The notes under the pieces: model-generated
Told to the model about the DNA's origin: nothing
The model's input: only the letters and a program-made list of their open reading frames with translations
The model's database searches: none
Assembly: GCA_029859555.1 (NCBI GenBank)
Contig: JAOUCV010000158.1
Span: 1-5,719 of the forward strand
Length of the DNA: 5,719 bases
Reading direction: 5' to 3'
From: Gammaproteobacteria bacterium
GTDB lineage: Bacteria > Pseudomonadota > Gammaproteobacteria > UBA9214
Shown: one piece after another, positions 1 through 5,719 of the stretch
Layout: every line of letters begins with the position of its first letter
How positions within the stretch are numbered: the stretch's first letter is position 1
Position numbers and translations under genes: made by a program

Positions 1-645
1 ATACTTCGCCTTCATCAGGCCCGGTAAATCGCTGTGCGTGATTGCGTCGTCATCATAAACAAGATTACGAGCCAGTCGACTAACATCCAGAGCAGTCATC
101 CCCTGGAGACTGGAGACCATCTGATCCAGTGAGTCCTGATCAATATTTACCCTGCCGGATACCAGTTCCTGTGACCGTGCATCGGCAATCTCCATGACAA
201 TACGGCGGGTCTCTTTCTCGTCAGGCAGTGCCAGTTCGAAATGGCCACTGTAATGCAGGAGTTCTCCGGGAAGCTTGATCTGATGACTTAACAACACCAC
301 CGTTGTCCCCGTTTCCCGGGCTGAAAGCACTATATCCTTGAGACGCCGGACCAGTACCGGATCATCAAAGTGCGCATGAAAATCGAGCAGAACATAAACG
401 CCCCGGGTTTTTGCGGCCGCAATATGTGCAAGCACCTTGTCAGGTTCTGCATTATGTCGCTGCGGCGAATAATCAGGGTCCAGACGTCGCAACCCTTCAG
501 TAATCTTCCATGAAAACAGCATCGTCTGAACATTGAGACAGGCACTCTTTATTAAATCAAGCACCCGCTTCTCCTCGCCCGACTCAATGACAAGCAGGGG
601 GGTACGTGATTTTAATAAAACTTCCAGATCGTGTTGCGTATTCAT
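1..645 (-). CDS. Ycf46-type AAA+ ATPase, N-terminal part (runs off the left edge)
   Basis: The minus strand is open from an ATG at 645-643 to the window edge, giving 215 residues without a stop. The start reads MNTQHDLEVLLKSRTPLLVI, the usual opening of the Ycf46-like AAA family (COG0464 group; full proteins are about 500 residues). Further landmarks are a Walker-B-like strand VYVLLDFH at about residues 83-90, a sensor-like strand TTVVLLSHQIKLP at about 114-126, and a lid-like helical part with MTALDVSRLARNL at about 183-194. No Walker A motif is present, as expected from this family, where a degenerate N-terminal ATPase-like module precedes the active AAA+ domain; that domain would lie past the left edge. 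An in-frame TGA lies 13 codons upstream and no other start lies between, so the ATG is well placed, although no clear Shine-Dalgarno is seen. Ycf46 proteins occur in plastids, cyanobacteria and scattered bacteria, and their exact role is poorly defined. Family call fairly sure; function unknown. Confidence 0.85.
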   Translation of the reverse strand, partial: MNTQHDLEVLLKSRTPLLVIESGEEKRVLDLIKSACLNVQTMLFSWKITEGLRRLDPDYSPQRHNAEPDKVLAHIAAAKTRGVYVLLDFHAHFDDPVLVRRLKDIVLSARETGTTVVLLSHQIKLPGELLHYSGHFELALPDEKETRRIVMEIADARSQELVSGRVNIDQDSLDQMVSSLQGMTALDVSRLARNLVYDDDAITHSDLPGLMKAKY

Positions 646-888
646 ACCAGGGTTAGCAGTAAAAAGTGTTTTAACGGAAGGTCATTTACCTGATCCGCGC
701 TTTATCGACAGATTCAAGAAGTTTTTTGCAAGCACGCTATTAATTGTGGTCTCCCTCCCGATTGTCCTGCTTATAGTTCGCAGATATACCAACAAGGCTG
801 GTGCATATACCCGTTACAAACATTTCATAACTCTCAGGGATTGGCAGGAAGTCCCGACTGAAGCCCGGCCGCTAACTGACAGCTGTTT
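646..888. other. Intergenic gap between tldD and the AAA+ ATPase gene
   Basis: This 243-base gap is visibly richer in A+T than the flanking genes. On the minus strand it follows the tldD stop and precedes the ATPase ATG, so it should hold any tldD terminator and any promoter of the ATPase gene. I find no convincing G+C-rich hairpin followed by a T run after tldD. The longest minus-strand reading frame of interest is only 27 codons (823-740) and lacks a good ribosome site. The plus strand carries a hydrophobic open stretch, discussed under findings, without a usable start codon inside the gap. Confidence 0.6.
770..775 (-). promoter_or_regulatory. Possible -10 element for the AAA+ ATPase gene
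   Basis: Reading the minus strand, TATAAG matches the sigma-70 -10 consensus at five of six bases and lies about 125 bases upstream of the ATPase start codon. No good -35 hexamer stands at the usual 16-18 base spacing; the nearest TTG-containing hexamer (TTGTTG) is only 14 bases away. A second weak candidate is TTGCAA followed after 19 bases by GATAAA, closer to the start codon. The location in a gap of this size makes a promoter plausible, but neither candidate is strong. Confidence 0.15.
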
Positions 889-2334
889 TCAGGAACTGGT
901 GCCACCAACTGTCAGCTTGTCAATCAGCATGGTCGGCTGCCCCACCCCGACCGGCACACTCTGGCCTTCCTTGCCACAGGTGCCGACACCGGGATCCAGC
1001 TGCAGGTCGTTGCCGAGCATGGAGACATGTTTGAGCACTTCCGGGCCGTTTCCAATCAGCGTGGCACCCTTGACCGGGCGTGTAAGCTTGCCTTTTTCAA
1101 TCAGGTAGGCCTCACTGGCGGAGAATACGAACTTGCCGGAGGTAATGTCGACCTGGCCACCACCAAAATTGACAGCGTAGATACCCTTGTCGACGGACGC
1201 AATAATTTCCTGTGGATCGTGTTCACCGGCGAGCATGTAGGTGTTCGTCATGCGCGGCATCGGCAGGTGCGCATAGGACTCGCGGCGGCCGTTACCGGTG
1301 GAGCCGACACCCATCAGCCCGGCATTCATACGGTCCTGCATGTAGCCTTTCAGGATGCCGTTCTCGATAAGCACGGTATTCTGGGCTTCGATCCCCTCAT
1401 CATCGACATTCAATGAACCGCGTCGACCACTGAGGGTGCCGTCATCAACCACGGTACACAGCGGCGAACCCACCTGCTGACCCACCATACCGGCAAAAGC
1501 AGACGTACCCTTGCGATTGAAATCACCTTCAAGGCCATGACCAATCGCTTCGTGCAACAGGATGCCCGGCCAGCCGGGACCCAGTACCACCGGCATGCTG
1601 CCGGCGGGAGCGTCAACGGCATCCAGGTTCACCAGTGCCTGGCGCACAGCTTCATGCGCATAGCCTTTGGCGCGATCTTCATCCAGAAAAAAGCCATAGC
1701 CGGAACGTCCGCCACCACCGGAACTGGCCTGCTCGCGGCGGCCGTCCTGCTCAACAATGACGGTGACATTACAACGCACCAACGGACGTACATCTGCAGC
1801 CAGTGTGCCATCGCTGACAGCCACCATGACAACTTCATGCACACCGGCCAGGCTGACAATTACTTCCCTGACGCGGGGGTCCTGTTGACGTGCCTCGGCA
1901 TCCAGCTGTTTTAACAAGGACACCTTGTCATCCGCGCTCATGCCATCCAGCGGATCGATCGCCGGGTATAATAACTGATGATCGCGGGCATGCCAGGCCT
2001 GCAGTTTGCCCTCACTGCCCTGTTTGGCGATGGCACGTGCCGCGCCCGAGGCCTGCAACAGTGCCGGCATCATAATCTCGTCGGAATAGGCAAAGCCGGT
2101 CTTGTCACCACTGACTGCGCGCACCCCGGCACCCTGCTCAATACTGTGGGTACCTTCCTTGACGATGCCGTCTTCCAGCACCCAGGATTCAAATCGGGTT
2201 GACTGGAAATACAGGTCACCACTGTCAACGGCATGTCCCAGCAAGCTGCCGAACACCTTGTTCAGGTCATTCTCGTCAATACCTGCCGGGGCAAGCAGAC
2301 GTTGCCGTGCGATATCCAGGTTTGATTGACTCAT
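889..2334 (-). CDS. tldD: Metalloprotease subunit TldD
   Basis: This complete 481-residue protein has the same length as E. coli TldD. TldD pairs with TldE (PmbA) to form a cytosolic zinc protease that trims unfolded peptides; in E. coli it cleaves the microcin B17 leader and degrades the CcdA antitoxin. The zinc motif [11 protein letters not shown] starts at residue 261, giving ligands H261 and H265 with catalytic E262; C453 in the [10 protein letters not shown] segment matches the expected third metal ligand. The three PmbA/TldD domains can be followed: N-terminal (about 30-100), middle (about 120-240) and the C-terminal metal-binding domain (about 245-480). A glycine-rich [12 protein letters not shown] stretch at about 204-215 is typical of the family. 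The ATG overlaps the stop of the upstream amidase (ATGA) and there is no strong Shine-Dalgarno, so translation is probably coupled. The partner gene pmbA is not in the window. I see no missing key residue. Confidence 0.97.
   Translation of the reverse strand: MSQSNLDIARQRLLAPAGIDENDLNKVFGSLLGHAVDSGDLYFQSTRFESWVLEDGIVKEGTHSIEQGAGVRAVSGDKTGFAYSDEIMMPALLQASGAARAIAKQGSEGKLQAWHARDHQLLYPAIDPLDGMSADDKVSLLKQLDAEARQQDPRVREVIVSLAGVHEVVMVAVSDGTLAADVRPLVRCNVTVIVEQDGRREQASSGGGGRSGYGFFLDEDRAKGYAHEAVRQALVNLDAVDAPAGSMPVVLGPGWPGILLHEAIGHGLEGDFNRKGTSAFAGMVGQQVGSPLCTVVDDGTLSGRRGSLNVDDEGIEAQNTVLIENGILKGYMQDRMNAGLMGVGSTGNGRRESYAHLPMPRMTNTYMLAGEHDPQEIIASVDKGIYAVNFGGGQVDITSGKFVFSASEAYLIEKGKLTRPVKGATLIGNGPEVLKHVSMLGNDLQLDPGVGTCGKEGQSVPVGVGQPTMLIDKLTVGGTSS
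2331..2334 (-). promoter_or_regulatory. ATGA start/stop overlap coupling the amidase gene to tldD
   Basis: On the minus strand the amidase ends in TGA at 2333-2331 and tldD begins with ATG at 2334-2332, a four-base overlap in different frames. The bases just upstream (AATAAATCATC) contain no purine-rich ribosome site, which suggests that ribosomes finishing the amidase reinitiate on tldD. The overlap also supports both the stop of the first gene and the start of the second. Confidence 0.8.
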
Positions 2335-3161
2335 GATGATTTATTCAGGCATTGAAGCCGACGATGTTCGATACTCGGAAAATTGCGGCGCGCATTATTC
2401 AGACGCCCGAGTTCGACCTCGGCGCACACGACACCCGGGCCGCGATTGAGACTGTTTAATACCGAACCCCAGGGATCAACGATCATGCTGTGGCCGTATG
2501 TTTCGCGGCCGTTGAGATGGTAGCCACCCTGGTCCGGCGCGATCACATAGCAAAGATTTTCAATGGCACGGGCACGTACCAGCACTTCCCAGTGCGCACG
2601 GCCGGTTGTTGCGGTAAATGCAGAGGGCAGCACTATGATTTCCATACCGGCCTCCAGTTGCTGCCGGAACAATTCCGGAAAGCGCAGGTCATAGCATACT
2701 GACAGCCCGAGGCGTCCAAAGGGTGAATCAATAACAATAACCTGGTCCCCCGGTTCAATGGTATCGGATTCCGTGTACTGCTCTGCATTGTCGGGCAGTT
2801 CGACATCGAACAGGTGGATCTTGTCATAGCGGGCAACCTGCTTTCCCTTGTCATCAAACACGAGGGAACTGGCGCGTATCTTGTCAGGGTCCTGTGCGAC
2901 CAGCGGGATAGTGCCACCGACCAGCCAGATACCATGGCGCGATGCCTGTTCTGACAGGAACGTCTGTACAGGTCCGTTGCCCGGCTCTTCACGCTCGGTG
3001 ACCTTGTCCTGCTCGGTTTTGCCCATCAGTGCGAAATTCTCGGGCAGCACCACCAGCCGTGCCTGCTGACTAACGGCCTCTTCGATCAGGCGCTCGGCTT
3101 CCAGCAGATTTGCCCCGATATTAGGGCCGGAAGCCATCTGGATACATGCAACAACACTCAT
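2331..3161 (-). CDS. Nitrilase-superfamily amidase of the Nit1 type (probable deaminated glutathione amidase)
   Basis: The 276-residue product is full length for the Nit branch of the carbon-nitrogen hydrolase superfamily. The catalytic triad is visible: E41 in [10 protein letters not shown]114 in [13 protein letters not shown], and nucleophile C156 in [14 protein letters not shown]. The following [21 protein letters not shown] (about 182-202) and the closing [11 protein letters not shown] are typical of the Nit1/NitFhit and bacterial YbeM-like group. Members characterised in mammals, yeast and E. coli hydrolyse the amide of deaminated glutathione, a toxic side product of transaminases, to alpha-ketoglutarate and a dipeptide. 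There is no signal peptide, so it should be cytosolic. The ATG gives the usual [12 protein letters not shown] start, though the bases before it (GGCAAAAAAT) form only a weak ribosome site. It lies 102 bases after yhdP and overlaps tldD. The substrate is inferred from the family; a related omega-amidase activity is possible. Confidence 0.92.
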   Translation of the reverse strand: MSVVACIQMASGPNIGANLLEAERLIEEAVSQQARLVVLPENFALMGKTEQDKVTEREEPGNGPVQTFLSEQASRHGIWLVGGTIPLVAQDPDKIRASSLVFDDKGKQVARYDKIHLFDVELPDNAEQYTESDTIEPGDQVIVIDSPFGRLGLSVCYDLRFPELFRQQLEAGMEIIVLPSAFTATTGRAHWEVLVRARAIENLCYVIAPDQGGYHLNGRETYGHSMIVDPWGSVLNSLNRGPGVVCAEVELGRLNNARRNFPSIEHRRLQCLNKSS

Positions 3162-3263
3162 ATTTTTTGCCAGTTACGTTGATATACGGACAGACTCTAA
3201 AGAATAACACAATTTCTGAAAACAGCCTTTTTGCTGCGGCCAACTGCACCACGCGAAGTAAGG
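3162..3263. other. Gap between yhdP and the amidase gene
   Basis: This 102-base spacer is A+T-rich compared with its neighbours and has no reading frame worth calling. On the minus strand it begins with a weak inverted repeat (separate entry) and ends in GGCAAAAAAT before the amidase ATG. TATTCT and TATATC could serve as -10 elements, but neither has a fitting -35 at normal spacing. I infer that the amidase and tldD are mostly read from the transcript that includes yhdP, with an internal promoter possible. Confidence 0.5.
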
Positions 3264-3265
3264 CT
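3224..3265 (-). repeat. Weak inverted repeat at the end of yhdP, possible inefficient terminator
   Basis: On the minus strand AGCCTT (3265-3260) begins inside the yhdP stop codon and is matched by AAGGCT (3229-3224), with 30 bases between the arms, followed by GTTTTC. An alternative smaller hairpin, CAGC-AAAAAG-GCTG, uses the same right-hand arm and precedes the same four T bases. Both stems are short and the T run is brief, so at most this would be a leaky terminator or a processing site between yhdP and the amidase gene. Confidence 0.2.
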
Positions 3266-5719
3266 ATTCAAAGTCGTCATTATAATCAGGCGCCGTATCG
3301 ACTGCTTCCTCGTCACTTTCCTGCTGCACCGCTCCAGCATCTCCAGAGCCAAGTTCCTCAATCAGCGGATCACTCCACGGCCCGGTTACCGAATATTGCT
3401 TCTGCCCGATCCTGCTGAGAGGACCGAGCTTGTCTTCCAGCAGCTTGTCGGCGAAGATAATCACCGCACCGACGACCGGCCCGGCCGCCAGTGCACCGGC
3501 CAGCGACAGGCCGGATTGCACGTACGGTGTCACCGTCACCAGTTCATCGTAATCCTCATCAGCCAGCCCGATACGCCCGGAAATCTCGATCTTGGCGGCC
3601 GGCCCGTCGACGTACAGATCATTCGTATAGGCATTACCCTCGTCCAGGGTAAAAGTACCCTTGATACTGTCAAAACTGAAGCCTTCCTTGTAAAGGTCAC
3701 TGAAATCCAGTAACAGGCGTCGTGGCAACTTGCTGAGGCTGGTCAGACCCAGTACGCGCCCGGCAGCTCCGGGCTCTACATCCAGCAACTGGCCATCTTC
3801 GATCTTGATCCGCAATTTTCCCTCTGCGCTAGCCGGTGAAAAATCCCACAGCGCACCCGGCCAGTTAACACGCAATGCGCCTGAGAGCTCACCGTCCTCA
3901 ATACTTTTCTGGTAATCAAACAGGCGCATCAACCGGTCCATTTTCCCCCGCTCGACCTTTAGCTCCATACTGGATAATTGCTGACCGCCCTGTTGTTCCC
4001 AGTTAGCGGTGAGTTGCATATCAAGCAAATCAGAAAACAGTGACAGCTTTTTCACGTGATAGCGGTTGCCGGGTAATTTTGATGCCTGCAGCTCAAACTG
4101 ACCGAGCTGCGCCTTGTTATAAACCAGCTTTTCTATCGAGACATCAAAGTCCGGGAAGTCTGCCGGCAGTATCTCGCTGGCCGATGCAGTAGCCGGCAGC
4201 TCGCCACTGCGAACTTTCAGCCGGGCAAGCTTCATCACTACCCTGTCGAGCCCGGCGTCGGTGTTCACCAGCTGGCCATCACCGGCGGCAGCCGGACCAT
4301 CGACCTTGATATTCCAGATATCACCAGCCGAATCCATCGCCACGACAACTTCGCTGAGAAAATAATTCTGTACCTCAAGCTCCCCAACCTGCAGCACCAG
4401 CCTGACCGGCAGACCGGCACCACCACCGCCGCCCGTCAGCAGCGGCCGCCACTCGGTAACATGAAGCCGGTTTAGATCACCGCTTAACAGGATCATCGCC
4501 TCATCCGGCAACACCGGTTCGGCACCACCGCTGGTTACCGCAGCCTTCAGAATTGTGGCTGGTTGCTTGTCAGCGCTGATATCCAGCAAGGCATCCAGCA
4601 CCCTGCCATAGGTGATGCGCAGGGTTTTTACCGGCTCAACCGCATTGTTGATGCTGATGGATATCGAACGTTCAGCAGTTTTTCGCTTGCCAAATGGTAC
4701 TGGCAAATCAACCTGTGTTCCGACCAGATCAGACTTCACCACCACGTCGACATTCGCCTGCTTGCCACGTGCAGGCATGCCGCGAACAACCACCAGCACA
4801 TGCCAGTCACTGCCACCCGAGATGGCCGCGCCAATTGCATTATCCTTTGGCACATAACGGTCCAGCACGCCGAGGCGTCCGTCCAGTGTAATATGCGTGG
4901 CGCCTGCATCTGTCCAGACGTTGGCGACAACTGCCCTGTCAAACAGCTTCGCCTGCAGCTGCTTGCCCTTGATACCGTTCGAATCAAAGTCCAGCCGGCC
5001 CTTGATTTGCCGCAGTTCAAACTCGGTATCATTGATACTTAAGGTATTGTCCCCGAGCTGTATTTTTCCGCTTACCTGCACCTCTTGCCTGGTTTCCGTA
5101 AGTGGCAAGCTGATATCCAGCGCCAGCGAGGCTGGCCCACTGGTGGTCACGCTATCGACAAAGCCTCCGTAGGTTTCACCCAGCGTACTGCTGCCAAGCT
5201 CCGCCAGCATCACCGGCAAGTCACCGCTGGCATTACCCTTGATGGTCAACACCGGACTGGCGAGATCCTCGATTTGCACATGGATATTTTCCAGCTCGGC
5301 CGTACGCATCAGGGCAGTGCTACCGAGAATATCCATGGAGCGCCCGGTAAAATCTACCTGCGCATTGATTTGCGTTAACGGCGACCAGCCGGGATTGAAA
5401 TGCAACTCGGCACCAGTGACCGGTAAACGCACCTCGAGCCGCCCCTCGCCGTTATCAAAGGGCAGTTGGTCAAAGCGGCCGTTAACAACCACCGTACCGT
5501 TGCTGACAGCACCACTCTTGAGACTGTCATCCAGCCAGCTCACAGCTGCTGGAGACATCTTGCCGGCTGGCAGGTACGCCTGCACACGCCCGACATCCGC
5601 ATGTTCAACAGCCAGTTCCAGGTTTATAGAGGCAGCATCTTCCTCGACAGGAAAATCGACGCCGAATTTTGCGTTCAGGGAAAGGTCCTGGTTGCTGATT
5701 TTCAGTGCAGCAGTCCCTG
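3264..5719 (-). CDS. yhdP: YhdP family envelope lipid transporter, AsmA-like (C-terminal part; N-terminus beyond the right edge)
   Basis: The frame is open from the right edge to a TAG at 3266-3264, showing 817 residues (first full codon at 5717). E. coli YhdP has 1266 residues, so roughly the first third is missing. The frame continues upstream of an internal GTG at 5585 with family-like sequence (LKISNQDLSLNAKFGVDF), so that GTG is not the start. Beta-rich AsmA-like stretches dominate, as expected of a bridge-like protein with a lipid-binding groove. The end carries the family signature: FDSIKGTFTLDEGNAYTNDL, then DGPAAKIEISGRIGL, then a hydrophobic glycine/alanine-rich segment SLAGALAAGPVVGAVIIFA about 62-80 residues before the stop, then QYSVTGPWSDPLIEEL and an acidic tail of about 28 residues. 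YhdP is anchored in the inner membrane and works with TamB and YdbH in carrying phospholipids to the outer membrane. It is the first visible gene of the probable operon with the amidase and tldD. Confidence 0.93.
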   Translation of the reverse strand, partial: GTAALKISNQDLSLNAKFGVDFPVEEDAASINLELAVEHADVGRVQAYLPAGKMSPAAVSWLDDSLKSGAVSNGTVVVNGRFDQLPFDNGEGRLEVRLPVTGAELHFNPGWSPLTQINAQVDFTGRSMDILGSTALMRTAELENIHVQIEDLASPVLTIKGNASGDLPVMLAELGSSTLGETYGGFVDSVTTSGPASLALDISLPLTETRQEVQVSGKIQLGDNTLSINDTEFELRQIKGRLDFDSNGIKGKQLQAKLFDRAVVANVWTDAGATHITLDGRLGVLDRYVPKDNAIGAAISGGSDWHVLVVVRGMPARGKQANVDVVVKSDLVGTQVDLPVPFGKRKTAERSISISINNAVEPVKTLRITYGRVLDALLDISADKQPATILKAAVTSGGAEPVLPDEAMILLSGDLNRLHVTEWRPLLTGGGGGAGLPVRLVLQVGELEVQNYFLSEVVVAMDSAGDIWNIKVDGPAAAGDGQLVNTDAGLDRVVMKLARLKVRSGELPATASASEILPADFPDFDVSIEKLVYNKAQLGQFELQASKLPGNRYHVKKLSLFSDLLDMQLTANWEQQGGQQLSSMELKVERGKMDRLMRLFDYQKSIEDGELSGALRVNWPGALWDFSPASAEGKLRIKIEDGQLLDVEPGAAGRVLGLTSLSKLPRRLLLDFSDLYKEGFSFDSIKGTFTLDEGNAYTNDLYVDGPAAKIEISGRIGLADEDYDELVTVTPYVQSGLSLAGALAAGPVVGAVIIFADKLLEDKLGPLSRIGQKQYSVTGPWSDPLIEELGSGDAGAVQQESDEEAVDTAPDYNDDFE

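Noticed and set aside
740..823. A 27-codon minus-strand frame (MFVTGICTSLVGISANYK...) in the gap between tldD and the ATPase gene.
   Set aside because: Very short, no clear ribosome site, no recognisable similarity, and it ends well before the next gene.
840..891. Possible rho-independent terminator just after tldD.
   Set aside because: The region holds a short palindrome (ACAGCTGT) and a G+C-rich patch, but no stable hairpin followed by a T run could be drawn.
533..1108. A 191-codon plus-strand frame spanning the ATPase start, the gap and the end of tldD.
   Set aside because: Both ends are antisense to well-supported genes and only the middle looks protein-like; kept only as a low-interest finding, not as a gene.
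1027..1914. Plus-strand frames of 125-129 codons antisense to tldD.
   Set aside because: They mirror the codons of a highly conserved gene in the opposite strand and show no domain or motif of their own.
3231..3713. A 160-codon plus-strand frame antisense to the end of yhdP.
   Set aside because: Composition is explained by the yhdP coding strand; no recognisable family features.
4563..5042. A 159-codon plus-strand frame antisense to yhdP.
   Set aside because: Shadow frame of a long G+C-biased gene with no recognisable product.
5583..5585. GTG as a possible start codon of the yhdP product.
   Set aside because: The frame stays open to the window edge with 44 further codons of YhdP-like sequence, so this is an internal valine codon.

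Overview
The window reads as ordinary chromosomal sequence from a gammaproteobacterium. All four protein genes lie on the minus strand, so transcription runs from the right edge to the left. The best clue to the host is the gene order yhdP, then a nitrilase-family amidase, then tldD. As I recall, this order is kept in many Gammaproteobacteria such as pseudomonads, while E. coli has yhdP directly before tldD without the nitrilase. The genus cannot be told from the sequence. I see no insertion sequence, phage gene, CRISPR array, tRNA or rRNA.

Layout in transcription order: (1) 5719-3264, the C-terminal 817 residues of a YhdP/AsmA-like envelope protein, whose N-terminus lies beyond the right edge; (2) a 102-base gap holding a weak inverted repeat; (3) 3161-2331, a complete nitrilase-superfamily amidase of the Nit1 type with its catalytic Glu-Lys-Cys present; (4) 2334-889, a complete TldD metalloprotease subunit whose ATG overlaps the amidase stop codon (ATGA); (5) a 243-base intergenic stretch; (6) 645-1, the first 215 residues of a Ycf46-type AAA+ ATPase that leaves the window at the left edge.

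The first three genes probably form one transcript, with amidase and tldD translationally coupled. Their products act in different places: YhdP moves phospholipid across the envelope, the amidase clears deaminated glutathione in the cytosol, and TldD (with TldE/PmbA, not seen here) is a cytosolic protease. The grouping therefore looks like conserved synteny more than one pathway. The AAA+ gene sits after a gap large enough for its own promoter and may be a separate unit.

No clearly novel system is visible. The least understood items are the Ycf46-like ATPase, of which only the degenerate N-terminal module is seen, and the 646-888 gap, whose plus strand encodes a chance-looking hydrophobic stretch.
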